64,000 bases of DNA from Gracilariopsis chorda (GCA_003194525.1 NBIV01000018.1:124001-188000); one strand, 5' to 3'. Counted from the stretch's first letter, positions 41,171 through 53,920 are shown. The notes: a model not told the origin generated them from the letters alone. Translations and numbers: made by a program.

Positions 41171-41656
41171 AATGCATTCACTTTCCGCCCGTTACAGACC
41201 AACCTGCACGTACTATTCCTTTGGCAAGATAGCTGCTACAGATGTATGAAGAACATTTCTGCTAAGGGCTAATGGGTGCACGTAGCGATAGCGTAGACAT
41301 GCGTGGAACCCGACTTCCGCTAAAGGTCCATTTCTGTACCTATATATAAAACACAAACACATTAAACCCTACCTCCGAGCTTGGACATGCGCACCGTCTC
41401 CAACCTGTTTGTTATCCCTACGGCCTGCCGGATCAGTTTTAACTGTACAAGTGCTTGAAGGGAGTGCTGAAGACGGGATGGGAAAGAGGACCGCCAACAA
41501 TACCAATTTTGAGGACTTTCAGTGCTAGAACGGCGGAAAAGAAAATCGAAACTCTTTAAGAAAAACTCTACCAAGCAAGAACCGAAATGCATCCGTGGCA
41601 TTGCCGACCATAGGATAAAAATAGAAAATATTTGCTTAGCAGTTACACGCACAATG
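41171..41656. other. Flank of retroelement A
   Basis: No supported gene. A frame on the minus strand enters here from the adjacent LTR and has no domain. Confidence 0.4.
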
Positions 41657-41661
41657 GTATC

Positions 41662-42724
41662 TGTGGGCGCCATCACGAGACGGTGACGCAGCGGGCAAAA
41701 ATATATGACAAATTAGTCTAAAAAGGGTGTTCCTGGTAGCTCGAAGCGCCAACAAAATGAAACAACACGAACAAAAGATCAAACGAACAACCAATGCAGG
41801 GACGAAAAGGACTCAACCTGCAACAATAACAACAAATACAAAAGAAGAGCACAAGGCTCAACCCAAATACCAGCTTCTTGATACTTCCTGAAACGGCGCA
41901 CAACCCAAGAATTATTTCAAGGGTCACTAGAAGTCAGACTCCCGGCTTCCAGTAAGGCACTCCGTATGTGAAGTGATTTTTGCAGCCTACCCACTTCTGC
42001 AGCAACCAGAAGCAGGTGCGTACAATTCTTACAGGGCTTCCAAAGCAGAGTTACTAACAGCATGATATGCTTTCACTCTATACCCAATCTGGCCTTTGCA
42101 GGAGAGGTTGCACGGCACACCGCCTGCGGACAGCTTCCCGTCAAGCACCTCCGTCCGGAAACCACCAGTTCTTTCGACCGTCACCGTTATCCGATCAAAG
42201 CTCCAGTGGGGGCTCACAGACGACAGAAGCGCCTTTGGTACACAGTCCCCCTCTCCTGACCACGCCAAGGGCACTTCAACTGGTCTCAGTGACGGTAATG
42301 CCCCACCCAAAGTGTGCAGAAAGCGGCGAGCGCCTTACTCAATGCGGATGAGAGTTGATGGTTGATAGTAAAATTTGAGACAGTTTTGGGGGTGAGGACT
42401 TTGATATGTCGTTCTTGAGATGATTCCAGACTGAAGTACGAGTCTCAACTCGCCCTTTTATAGAGTCAGAAAGCACGCAAAACAACACAGAAACGGAGTA
42501 ATACTTTCTACTTACTCAAGTGTGCGTCTAGGTTACTCCATTGGCTTCCAGAAGCCCCTGGAGCTGCACACTAACCAATAGTAATTTAGAAAATGGCGCC
42601 TGCATCACCGAAATACAGTGTTAATGCTGGGCCAGCGAAGCTTAGAATGCTCCAGACACTGCTGGAGCACTCTATGCGTTTATTCCAGCCGTGCTGGAAC
42701 ATTCTACCAAATTCGTGACCGACA
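41662..42724 (-). repeat. Element A 3' LTR
   Basis: 1063 bases, matching 52852-53915. Differences cluster in the first 100 bases on the plus strand; the middle is nearly identical. Confidence 0.93.
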
Positions 42725-42799
42725 GAATCCTGGCCCCAAAGTTGCTACGCCGTGGCAACCTTGAAAATCTAAACTCCATTCGGACGTGGAAAGAACATC

Positions 42800-45360
42800 T
42801 TCAAGCGACGAGCGTGTATGCCGTGTCTGGTGTAGCGATTGTGTGGGGAAACCAATGTGTAGCGGGGTGCGTGGCTCTCAAAACACGACATGGACCAAAG
42901 AACTTCGAAGAGAATGCAGGCCACTTGATCGTTGTATTCAAGGCCTTTCCCGTTGCAGCCAAAACCAGATCGCCAACTTGAAACTTCTTTATCTTCTTCT
43001 CGTCAACATTTTGCCTGCGTCTGAGTGCAGAACGCTCCGCCCTGGGGTTAGATGCTGCTAAAGCTTCCACTGCTTTGAATGTGTCCGTAGACTTCGTCCT
43101 TCTAAAAACCACGCCATTCTCTTCTCGGGCCATGCGCGGCTTCACGCCATAAAGTAGCTCGAAAGGCGAAATTTCACTGGCTAGGTGTCTGCGACGGTAT
43201 CCATACAGTACAGAAGAAAGCTCATCGTCCCAACTAGAACGGTTTGCAAGCACCATCTTTCCAAGAGACCGCTTAATTGCAGCAACCATTCTCTCAGCTC
43301 TACCATTCGACATGGGAGCGTAAGCCAGGACTGTCTTCCACTTGATACCATTCTCTCCCATGAAATCTGAAAGTGAGTTAGAAGTGAAGAGAGTCACGTT
43401 GTCTGACACAATGATCCTAGGCAGCCCGAAAGGAGAAATGATCATCTTCTTCAAAAACTCAATAACCACTTGTGATGTAGATGTTTTGGTGGGAATAGAA
43501 ATAGGCTAGCCAGTCAAGTGCTCCACACAAACCAGAAGAAACCTATGCCCGGACTTGCTTTTCGGGAATGGGCCTGCGAAGTCAATCGAGTATACATCAA
43601 AAACAGAGGACATGGGAGTATGCATGTTGCTGTAGTACTTGCGCAATGGGGCCATTCTCTGACATTCGTCGCAACTCTTGACATCTTCTCCAATATCGTG
43701 GTATATGTTGGGCCACCAGAACCTCTCAGTGATCATCTTCCTCGTAGCCTTTACGTCCCAATGTCCGATCTCATCATGAAACGACTTGATGATGCTTTGT
43801 CTCAGTTTGATGTCCGGAACAACTCGTAGGTGATTCACCATTCTTCTGAAGAGCTTCCCCTCCCAGGCAAAGAACCGCTTAGCGTTGCGTCGGATCGCCT
43901 GTCGGATGTAGGCATCTTCCTCATCAGAAGGCAACCCAGAAAGGTAGCGAGCAATATTAGCATAGTACTGTTCCAGTCCAGAAAACTGTGCCGCGTCAGA
44001 GCCCAGACAAACCAAATCCCCTTCGTCTTCGTGCACTTCGACTTCATTTCCATGAGCGACCCTAGAGAGATAATCGGCAGCACCATTATCCTTGCCTACA
44101 CGGTACTCAATCTCGAAGTCGTATTCAGCCAGGAAATCGAGCCAGCGTGCCAAGCTTCGATGTATATCTCGCTTCTGGAATGCATAACGCAGAGCCATGT
44201 GATCAGTGATGATCTTGAATGGAACTGACGAAAGAAGATACACCCTGAACTTCTTAAGAGCAAATATGACCGCCAAAGCTTCTCTTTTGCATGCAGAGTA
44301 ATTTTTCTCTGCTGCAGTCATGGTACGGCTGGCAAATTGCAACGGGTGAATCTTTCCATCCTCTTTTTTCTGAGATAACACTGCGCCAAGGGAAACACTG
44401 AAAGCGTCGGTCTCCACAATGAAAGGCTTCTCAAAGTCTGGAAACGATAACAATGGGGGCTCTGTCAGCTTCTTCCTCAAACTGTGAAAGGAATCCAGCA
44501 TCTCCTCCGTCCATGTCAGAGTCATGGTCCCAGATGTAGCACTGTGAAGAGCTGAAGATGTCTCTGCAAAGCCTCTGATGAATCCGCGATAGTACCCTGC
44601 CAATCCAAGAAGTGACCTTAGCTCTGTCGTAGTTCTGGGGATTGGGGCGTCCTGTATCTTCTCAATCTTTGAATAGTCCACAGATATCCCACTGGAATCA
44701 ATGACATGTCCAAGAAGAGATATACACTTTGACAACTTAAGCTTAAGGCCGTGCTTACTAATGCGTTCCAGCACTACCTTCAGATGAACAGTATTCTCTT
44801 CCAGGCTATTAGAGAATATAACAACGTCATCAATATAGACTCTCACAAACGGCAGATCTCTGAGAACATGGTCACTCATCCGCTGAAAGGTAGAGGGAGC
44901 ATTCATTAGACTAAAAGGCACGACTTCGAACATGAAATGCCCATACCTGCAAACAAAAGTGGTCATCTCTTTGGATTCTTCAGACATTCTTACTTTCCAG
45001 TACCCAGAAAACAGATCGGACGTAGTGAACACGCAACACCCGCCAAGGTCGTCAAAGATTTCCTCCCTTCGAGGCAGCGGCCAGCGATCGGCTTTCATGA
45101 CCCTATTGAGTTCTCGGTAGTCCACACAGAACCTTGGAGATCCATCTTTATTAGAGGCTATGACCACTGGGAACGACCAGGCTGACGAAGAAGGGGTAAT
45201 AATACCGGCTTCAAGTAGGAGATCTATTTCCTTTGGAATGAACTCATTGTGCTTCGGGGACATTCTTCTTGCCCGGAAATATATTAGCTTATCAACGGTG
45301 AGCACGAAGGAATGTGGGACGGGGACATCGGCAGGACGCAGATCTGTTAGTGACCATGCG
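42800..45360 (-). pseudogene. Element A pol: RT, RNase H, integrase
   Basis: Fossil pol. Reverse transcriptase marks: FCVDYRELNRVMKADRWPLP, VVPFSLMNAPSTFQRM and the catalytic VYIDDVVIFSNSL. RNase H has VETDAFSVSLGAVLSQ. The integrase has an HHCC-type segment (GHWDVKATRKMITERFWWPN, CDECQRMAP) and part of the core, YSIDFAGPFPKSKSGHRFLL, with VSDNVTLFTSN further on. The order RT-RH-IN places it in Ty3/gypsy. The right edge is the copia insertion. Confidence 0.9.
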
Positions 45361-45365
45361 ATTAC
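45361..45365. repeat. Target duplication ATTAC, left
   Basis: ATTAC directly left of the copia LTR; the same five bases follow the right LTR at 50892-50896. Confidence 0.9.
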
Positions 45366-45495
45366 TGAGACGCCGAACAGCAATACCACGTAAGATAGAC
45401 AGCTATCAGTAGCTAGGCACCACCAAAAAATATGCACCGGCCGCCGCCGCACGGGAGTTGCGACGGTCGGGGGAGGATCGCGAGCTTTTGTCTCA
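45366..45495 (+). repeat. Copia left LTR
   Basis: About 130 bases sharing CAATACCA.(G/A)TAAGATAGACAGC and GCGACGGTCGGGGGAGGATC with the right LTR. Confidence 0.9.
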
Positions 45496-45510
45496 GGTTA
45501 TGGGCCCATT
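45496..45510 (+). promoter_or_regulatory. Copia primer binding site
   Basis: GGTTATGGGCCC begins immediately after the LTR. It complements GGGCCCATAACC, the anticodon stem-loop of initiator tRNA-Met (known from other eukaryotes), rather than a tRNA 3' CCA end. This indicates priming by a 5' half-tRNA, the copia mode. Confidence 0.7.
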
Positions 45511-45693
45511 TACCACATGACCCCACCCAGCCTCCCCACTGACGATCAACACCAAAGCGAACGATCCCTCCGCCAACAACAGCGAGAGCACCGAATCGAA
45601 GAACAAGAGTATATCTAACACTTGCTCCACAACACGCAAATCAACGCAACAGACAACACACACTCTACCGACACCACACAGCACATCGGCAAA

Positions 45694-47820
45694 ATGTCCA
45701 ACGACCATCCGAAACTACCAACCCTCTCCTACAACAACTTCCAATTTTGGAAGTCCGCACTCACCATCAACGCATCCCTTTTCGATGCGTCCAACCTTAT
45801 TACAACCCAAACAATCATACCGCCCGTCGACCCTGCACAACTCGAAACAAATATCACCAAAATCAACAAAATCAAGGCCTTAGTCATCCAAAGCATCCCA
45901 GAGACCATCGCCACAAAACTCACCGGAGACTTCGTCCAACTATCTCCGTTTGAAATTCTTCAACTCATCGAATCACATATAGCGAACAAAAATCGCCAAA
46001 ACCACAACGTACTCGAAGCCGAGGCACGTAGCATATTCTTCCTCCCCGGTACGGACCTAGAAAAATACATCGAGCAACACGAAATCGTCCGAACCAAAAT
46101 GATAAACGCTGCATATCCAAATATCCAAGCTGAGGGCACCACGGTAAACTTCATGATACAAGGACTCAGAAGACACCCTGACTTTACAACTCTTGCCATA
46201 GTACTCACAGGCAACCCACCTGCAACCAATCAACCATTTGCAAACCACATAAGACAAGCTCTCTTACTCCAAGACGACTCTCAGCCAAGCAAAAACGTCC
46301 AGCCTCCCCCACACAGAATGGATCTACGACAGTACACTTCATGGCCACTGCAACCTCGCTTTGCACGTGCCAGACCATTTCGGCTCACCACCCCGATGGA
46401 CAAACGATTCCCTAAGCCAGAAAGATGGAAAGGGCCTTGGTGCACATTTCACGCATCTGGCACGCACAACACAAACGAATGCCGAGTTCGCCGCAGAGTT
46501 GGGCAGCCTCCACAACAATATCAGGCTAAAGCAATGCGAATGGACGACAGCATCAATCCTGAATTAGAAGAACTCGCCCTCGGCCTGTCCACGATCGAAC
46601 AGGCCATGCAGCCGCATGCGGATAATCCACAAGACGGTACGATATATTCTCTCGACTCCGCAGCCCACCCTTCCTATATCACTAACAAAACTGAGCTGAA
46701 ACCGCTGAACACACCACTCACTACCAAAAATGCCGACGGTCGAACGCACAACGTAACACACCATGGACAGATAACGCTGCTAACGAGCAATAAACCGATC
46801 ACAATACGGACAGCTCTATATTCCCCATCTCTGCAATCAAATCTCATCTCCATTCACGACCTAGCACGGACATATGGCAAAGTATCATTCTTTCCAAAGT
46901 CAGCCTTCATCCATGACCGTCGAAACAACAACATCTCTATCGCTTCCGCCACTCACACCAATGGCACTTATGTACTGAACACCACAAAAATGCGTTGCAG
47001 ACCGCAAATAAAGGACATGTTATCAGCATATAGCACGCGCACAGTACCCCATAATCGTCACCGACCAACGCGCAAACGGGCGCCCCGCAAGCCACAACAA
47101 CCACACCAGGCGACCACTACGACCACTAATACGAAGCAACCAGCGTTCTTCATACCGACCACCCAACCAGCGCTACCAAAACATCTCCACAGCATTTCCA
47201 TCGACACGCATTCAGAGGCGAAACCAACCCACGTCAAACTGATGCACGATTGGCACTTGAGACTAGGACACCCCCATCCACGCACGATCCAGAAAATGGC
47301 AAAGCAACGGCTGCTACCCAATATCCCTGAGATATTGGCAAAACCTGTGGCCCCCATCACCTGCAGCGGCTGCCATACAGCGAAACTGCACCCATCTCCG
47401 CATCCAAAAACGACACACACCACCATCCCTGGTAAACAGGTGTCCTCCGACGTAATCGGACCGATTTCGCCTCCGGCGCGAATCAACCACAACAACAAAT
47501 ATGCGATCACATTCATGGACACTGCAACTAGGTACCTTTTTCTAGCCCTCCTTGCCTCCCGAAAGGAGGTTTTCGACGGGATCATGCAGCATATTGATAC
47601 CATTCGCAACCACACAGGCCGCTATCCTCACTTATTTCGATGCGACAACGCCGCTGAATACACATCAAGGCAGACGAAGCACTTCCTCCAACAGCGCGGC
47701 ATCACCCTCTCACCTACGATTCCCTACACGCCACAAGAAAATGCGCTAGCGGAAAGGATTAACCAAACACTCATGCGGACTCCCAGATCAGCACTGATAC
47801 ACAGTCAGCTGGACGGAACA
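45694..47820 (+). pseudogene. Copia gag-protease-integrase block
   Basis: Fossil coding block. Gag begins MSNDHPKLPTLSYNNFQFWK, with a short C/H knuckle-like CTFHASGTHNTNEC. The protease site reads YSLDSAAHPSYI. The pre-integrase domain is WHLRLGHPHPRTIQKMA with CSGCHTAK. The integrase core has SSDVIGPISPP, FMDTATRYLFLAL, RCDNAAEYTS and TPQENALAERINQTLM, giving the D, D and E sites. Confidence 0.9.
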
Positions 47821-48319
47821 TATTAGGGCGCTGCGCTGCTTGACGCTGCCTTCAAATACAATATCACATACCACACAGCAATCGACAATCTTCCCCACAC
47901 TGCTTGGCACGGGAAACCTCCACGAATAGCAAAAATTATCGCCTTCGGCCAATTGGGATCCATACCATCCCTCCTCCCGAACAAACACAAACTACAGCGG
48001 CGAGCGGAACCTGTGCGATATATGCACGGCATTGACGAAAACCACATAGCCGTTATGAACATCCGCACAAGAAAATACCACATAGCCAGCACCTCTGACT
48101 TTCACCCCTATCACCCTCACCTAGACCCATGCCGCGACAAAAACCGTGTGTCCAAAGCAGTCCAACACAAATCCAATCACAAAACCCAGTGAAACATCCA
48201 CAGATCACGACGGACCCCCCAAACCCAAATCCCCACAAGCATTACCACCAACACGCCCCCACCCAAAACCACAAAACACGCCAGGCAATACCCGGACGCT
48301 GCGGAATGGAAAAAAGCCC

Positions 48320-50680
48320 ATGACGTGGAATTAGACACACTGGATGCCACGAAAGCCATCGATTGGAGCGCCCAACCCCTCCCACCACGGCAGTACATAG
48401 TACCAACAACATGGAAATACCGATACAAGCGACAAACCCCGACCTCCATCCAGCGCAAAGCACGATGCTCTGTGCGAGGTGACCGAATGAAGCCACACAT
48501 CCACTACGACCCACAACACACGGCTTCATACATGGCCGACAAAACAACAATAGGAGTAATCCTGGCATTGGCTGCAGCACACGATTTACATCTCGAACAC
48601 TTCGAAATACCAAGTGCCTACCTCCACGAAAAATACGATCCATCGAAAGACGTATTTGTATGGCAACCAGTGAAGTGCAACGCCCTCAGGGAGGGATTCT
48701 TGGTACTTGATCGTTTTCCCGATATTATCGGTTGTGTAGTGTGTATATGAACTACCCCCCACAATGGTGGGTATGGACACGTGGGACACGGTTTTGGGTC
48801 AATTGGTGGTTGGCCACAGTAGTGGATGTTGCCACGAAATGTGGAGTATTTTAGTTAATAATATTTATTATTTTCACACCCATTTCTGGGAAGCTAGTAC
48901 TTAGTGCGACGGCGCACTGCCGTCGCACCAGTAAACCTTCCCCAACAAGGGACCCCAACCTGGGGAATTGGCTCTAATTGTTACCGCTTGCGCGCGTACT
49001 CTACTCCTCCTTGGAGGGAAACGCCGTAAACCACGGGACATCTAACCCCCTTGCACATCTAAAGAGGCCCATCCTTGGGAATATAATTGTTCCAATCACA
49101 TTGGTGTTTCGCCCTGTATAGGGAGTCCTGCCCACCGGCATTGCCGTATTTGTTCGTCGCTCTCGCGACTCACCCTCGCCCACTCTTCCTCCTTTCCTTT
49201 CACTCTTCTCCTTTCCCCCTTTCAGGGTAGTACATCCCACTATCCGCGGCCCTCCTGTGTGCACCCGCTCACACTTCCCCACTTACGTGGAAACATACCT
49301 CTACTGAGGATCACACCCCGCTCACACGGATACCGATTCTTCGCCTTCACCTCCCTGCGCGAGTCGCGACAGGTGTCCCTGGTCTTACAAACCGGCTTCG
49401 CCGTGACACCTCTGGGAGGGCCCTACCCAACTGGGTTCACCTCGTGAGAGGAAGATCCCGAACGTCTTTCGGTGTTTTTCCCCTTTGGGGCATTGCACCA
49501 CAACCCGCGCGATTCGATTGCAGCTACAAACACTCTCAGCCAACCGGGAAACTTCTGCTCAACCTCTATGGATCACCACCGGCTGGAAATATTTACTCAA
49601 CCGCGCTAAAGCAGTTTCTCATCCGACATGGTGCCCAACAGGCCAAGTCCGACCCCTCGCTCTACATCATCCGACATCAAGGACATTACGCACTAATGGC
49701 CGTATCGACTGATGACTTTCTCGTCGCCGCCTCGCATCCCGTCGCATCCAATGAGTTTCACCGAATGCTATCACTTAAGTACTAATTGAAACGAATTGGA
49801 TTTCCCGCCAACTACCTGAACTGGAGGATCCGTCGCCCTGACGACGGCATACACATATCCCAGCCTTCATTCATCAGTAAATTGCAGGCAAAGCTACGAC
49901 TCCAGACCGCCAACCCAACAGCTACACCCTATCCATCAGGTGTTGCCTACGATGCTCCCGACGATACCGAACCCGGATATTCCAAATTCGCCTCACTGTA
50001 CCGCGAAGCTGTCGGCGACTTGCGATACCTCGCCGATTCCACCCGCCCCGACATCGCGTTTGCCACCTCTGCTCTTGCACGAGCGCTGCAAAAACCTACA
50101 GCAAGACACTGGAACCTACTCAAAGCCGCAGTTAAGTACGTCGGAAGCACACCGCATCACGGTCTACTATTCCCGAAACGACCGACCCATCAACTGATAA
50201 CATACGCCCATGCCGACTTTGCAACCTGCAAAACCTCGCGAAAATCAATAAGTGGACATGTCCACCAACTTGGCGACAGCACTATATACTGGCTTGCACA
50301 AAACCAACACACCGTTGCAATGTCCACCTGTGAAGCAGAATATGTATCAGCAGCTCGAGCTGCACAAGCTTTGCTCTGGCTGCAGAACTTGCTGCAAGAG
50401 ATCCCACACCCACCCACGCTGCGACCCATTCTCTACGTGGACAATGAGTCCGCGGTGCAAATTGGCAACAATACTGCGCCAACCAAGAAACGCAAGCACA
50501 TTGATATCAAACATCACTTCTTACAAGACCATGTCTTGAACAAACGTTTCAGGCTCATACACATACCGGGTCATCAAATGCGCGCTGATGCACTAACCAA
50601 ACCACTGCCCAAACCCCTATTCCTGAAGCACATGCACAACATCGGCGTCATTCCTGCCCCTCCCCCTCGCATTCAGGGGA
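48320..50680 (+). pseudogene. Copia RT-RNase H block, interrupted by solo LTR
   Basis: Fossil coding block. To the left of the inserted LTR is RT sequence (WKYRYKRQTPTSIQRKARC, HFEIPSAYLHEKYDPSKDVF). To the right are VSTDDFLVAASHPV, FASLYREAVGDLRYLADSTR and RPDIAFATSALA. RNase H follows (YAHADFATCKTSRKSISGHV, STCEAEYVSAARAAQALLWL, LYVDNESAVQI and KRKHIDIKHHFL). Confidence 0.88.
48671..49502 (+). repeat. Solo LTR of family B inside copia
   Basis: 832 bases matching the element B LTR at 55381-56205, with TGAAGTGCAA..TTGCACCACA ends. Flanks ACCAG and ACCCG look like a 5-bp target duplication with one difference. No internal B sequence is present, so it is a solo LTR. By eye it differs from the 55381 copy by several per cent. 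Confidence 0.9.
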
Positions 50681-50681
50681 G

Positions 50682-50891
50682 TGAGACGCCGAAAATGGCT
50701 ACGAATGCAAGGGCAAGCGCAGGAAAGCACGCCACCACCCTTGACAAACCATCACACGAGACGCCGAAGACGCCGAACAGCAATACCATATAAGATAGAC
50801 AGCTGTCAGTAGCTAAGCACCACCAAATAGAATATGCACCGGCCGCACGGGAGTTGCGACGGTCGGGGGAGGATCGCGAGGTTTCGTCTCA
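50682..50891 (+). repeat. Copia right LTR
   Basis: About 210 bases, starting TGAGACGCCGAA after the purine tract and ending CGTCTCA before the ATTAC duplication. It contains repeated GACGCCGAA units. Confidence 0.85.
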
Positions 50892-50896
50892 ATTAC

Positions 50897-52851
50897 ATCA
50901 GCTTCTTTCAGACATGAGCTCATCTCCTTTCGTTCTTTCTCTCGTACATGAGAGAGCTTTGAGAACGACAAGCCATCATGCTGATCCTTAGTAGTGATGT
51001 CCAACTCTGGTATCATGCCATTACTTTTGTCTTGAGTTTTGCCTGTCAGAGCGACGACCAGTTTATCATCCTCCTCGGAATCGCTCTCATCACAAGCAGC
51101 GTCGGAGTCAGACGTAAAATCGTCGCTATCCGTGTCACCTTCATTGCCTTCTGATATTTCAACGCGAGCATATTCAAACCCAAATGTCACTTTCTTGCCG
51201 GCTACTTTCATCTTAACTTGTTGATTGCCAAGGTCTAGGCAGGCCTGAAGCGTCTCAAGTGTGGGACACCCAACAATAATATCGAGTGGAGGCCCTTCGA
51301 TTACAAGGAAGTCCAATGGAATTGAAATGCCTCCGAACGAAATGGGCACATCATGAAGTATACCCTTGCATACAGCGCTTGTTCCGTTAGCAACTGTGAT
51401 CTTTTTTGAGGTAGGTTCGGGCTCCAACGATAGCTTCATGCACAGCTTGGTAGATATAAGGTTAGGGACAGCATCAGAATCAAGCAAAGCTTCAGTTTCA
51501 GTTCCATATATCATTACAAAGAACCGCTTTCAGGCGTCTAGGCTGTCTGCCAACTGGACCAACAAAAGAGCGCCGGACATTGCTTTTCGGACTAATGAAC
51601 TTTCGAATCTCTTTCTTAGCGTCATCAGCGTCTCCACGGATTAATTGCCCAAACGTCAGCCCAGATGAGGCATTAGCCGGCTCAGTTAGAACATTATACC
51701 TTCATACATGATCCTGTATGCTCCCTTTCCTGCACTTTCTCTGTTTTTGTTTCTTTTACTTCTGCTCATGACCCTTTGCGCGAAAAATTCTCTCTTCATA
51801 GCCAGGTGGATTCAACAAGGAAGGGATAGACGCTCTGCCATCGGAACGGCGCTGCTTTCGGGAGCGCTTCACCATCGGCACGTCTCTTGGTCGTAGCGAC
51901 GACTTCAGCACTCTGAGGGTTCTAAGTCACGATGGAAACGGTATCGGAATTCTTCTATGCGCCGGACGAAGAATTTCTCTGTTCCTCTCTGCTTTTCGAC
52001 ACATTTCGGGTGTCTTCCGGCCTGATACGTCTCCAACAAGTAATCTCAGAGTGCCCAAGCTTTCCGCACCTAGCACATCTCGTATTGCGGTGTGGGTTGG
52101 CATCACACTGAGACGCGTAGTGACCGAGCTTCCTACAGTAGGCGCATGTTTTCTCGTAATCTCTGCGCTCCGCCTGTCACTTCTTAACAATGAGAGAGAG
52201 CTCTACAAACTGTTCCGATAGCTTATCGACCTTTGACTCTAAACACTGGGAAGAAAAATCACCATGTGACCTCAAATTCTGGACAATACGCTTAGGTGGG
52301 GTTATGAATGAAACATGAGAGCCCATTTCTTTCTTGGCAGCGTTGAAGGCTTTCACTTGAACCTTCAACTGATCATAATTTTCTGCACCACGAAAAATGA
52401 CGAACTGTGCTAGATCGGCGTGTTCCATAATTGCTTTCCTTAAGAGGCCAAATTTTGCCTTGGCATTGAATTCTGCTTTTCGGAAAAGGTTGTCAACATA
52501 ACTCAGGGAACCAACTAAATCTCCATAATCCAGTTTATCAGAGACTGCAAGACGAATGTCTTCCTCAGGTTCTTCGACTTGTCCGAAACGATTGATAAAT
52601 GCTTGCTTCACAGAACAGTAATCCTTTGCTTCCTCAGAGATCGAACCGCTAATGGCAAATGTGTCATAATAGAACTCAAAGGCTTTCTTTTTTAGGAACA
52701 AAAGCAGCTGTAATGCCATATCCTCTTCGGACTTTTCTCTCATTGAAACATTCTCAGAGTAGAAGAAGAACATAATAACATCAACAAACGATCCATCAAA
52801 AGATTTAAAGGAGGAGCCGGCTTCAGAGGGACTCTCTCCTCGAGAGTACCG
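50897..52851 (-). pseudogene. Element A gag and protease region
   Basis: Fossil coding region. Gag, whose reading begins at the LTR edge, has FVDVIMFFFYSENVSMREKS and later FGLLRKAIMEHADLAQFVIF. Two knuckles are visible, CAYCRKLGHYASQC and CARCGKLGHSEITC. The retropepsin region shows LLDSDAVPNLISTKL and PLDIIVGCPTLE. An acidic Asp/Glu/Ser linker follows. Confidence 0.85.
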
Positions 52852-53915
52852 TGTGGGCGCCATAAGGAGACGGTGACGCAGATGGCCAAAATAAATGACA
52901 AATTAGCCAAAAAGGGGTGTTTCTCGTAGCTCGAAGCCCCAACAAAATGAAACAACACGAACAAAAGATCAAACGAACAACCAATGCAGGGACGAAAAGG
53001 CCTCAACCTGCAACAATAACAACAAATACAAAAGAAGAGCACAAGGCTCAACCCAAATACCAGCTTCTTGATACTTCCTGAAACGGCGCACAACCCAAGA
53101 ATTATTTCAAGGGTCACTAGAAGTCAGACTCCCGGCTTCCAGTAAGGCACTCCGTATGTGAAGTGATTTTTGCAGCCTACCCACTTCTGCAGCAACCAGA
53201 AGCAGGTGCGTACAATCCTTACAGGGCTTCCAAAGCAGAGTTACTAACAGCATGATATGCTTTCACTCTATACCCAATCTGGCCCTTTGCAGGAGAGGTT
53301 GCACGGCACACCGCCTGCGGATAGCTTCCCGTCAAGCACCTGCGTCCGGAAACCACCAGTTCTTTCGACCGTCACCGTTATCCGATCAAAGCTCCAGTGG
53401 GGGCTCACAGACGACAGAAGCGCCTTTGGTACACAGTCCCCCTCTCCTGACCACGCCAAGGGCACTTCAACTGGTCTCAGTGACGGTAATGCCCCACCCA
53501 AAGTGTGCAGAAAGCGGCGAGCGCCTTACTCAATGCGGATGAGAGTTGATGGTTGATAGTAAAATTTGAGACAGTTCTGGGGGTGAGGACTTTGAGATGT
53601 CGTTCTTGAGATGATTCCAGACTGAAGTACGAGTCTCAACTCGCCCTTTTATAGAGTCAGAAAGCACGCAAAACATCACAGAAACGGAATACTACTTTCC
53701 ACCTACTCATGTGTGCGTGTAGGTTACTCCATTGGCTTCCAGAAGCTTCTGGAGCTGCACACTAACCAATAGTAATTTAGAAACTGGCGCCTGCATCACC
53801 GAAATACAGTGGTAATGCTGTGCCAGCGAAGCTTAGAATGCTCCAGACACTGCTTGAGCACTCTACACCTGTATTCCAGCCGTGCTGGAACATTCTACCA
53901 ATTTCGCGACCGACA
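52852..53915 (-). repeat. Element A 5' LTR
   Basis: 1064 bases, direct-repeat partner of 41662-42724. The right end TGTCGG (minus strand) abuts the GTATC duplication. Confidence 0.93.
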
Positions 53916-53920
53916 GTATC

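Larger units (their letters stand above)
45366..50891 (+). mobile_element. Ty1/copia LTR retrotransposon (fossil), nested in A
   Basis: Short LTRs at 45366-45495 and 50682-50891 have TGAGAC..GTCTCA ends; the left copy is shorter. The target duplication is ATTAC. Just inside the left LTR is GGTTATGGGCCC, complementary to the anticodon arm of initiator tRNA-Met, as in Drosophila copia. The purine tract ATTCAGGGGAG lies directly before the right LTR. Order gag, protease, integrase, RT, RNase H is copia-type. The plus strand is strikingly rich in A and C. It carries a solo LTR of family B at 48671-49502. Broken, with about three breaks besides that insertion. Confidence 0.95.
41662..53915 (-). 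mobile_element. Ty3/gypsy LTR retrotransposon A (fossil)
   Basis: Near-identical direct repeats 41662-42724 and 52852-53915 are its LTRs (TGT..ACA ends), flanked by the 5-bp target duplication GTATC at 41657-41661 and 53916-53920. It reads on the minus strand: gag at right, then two CCHC knuckles (about 52.03-52.16 kb), an aspartic protease region (about 51.0-51.5 kb), and RT, RNase H and integrase at 42.8-45.36 kb. A copia element (45366-50891) sits inside it. LTRs differ by a few per cent by eye, so the insertion is fairly recent. It is broken: the nested insertion plus roughly three or more further breaks. Confidence 0.93.

Noticed and set aside
41362-41676. Minus frame crossing the left edge of element A
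   Set aside because: Its first codons come from the LTR and the rest is flanking DNA with no domain.
45366-45452. Apparent N-terminal part of the element A pol frame
   Set aside because: These codons are copia LTR read backwards, not part of element A. The same applies to the end of the element A frame at about 50813-50890.
47058-47615. 185-codon minus frame inside copia
   Set aside because: It is antisense to the integrase region, and its Cys/Trp/Val-rich content mirrors the A/C-rich sense strand.
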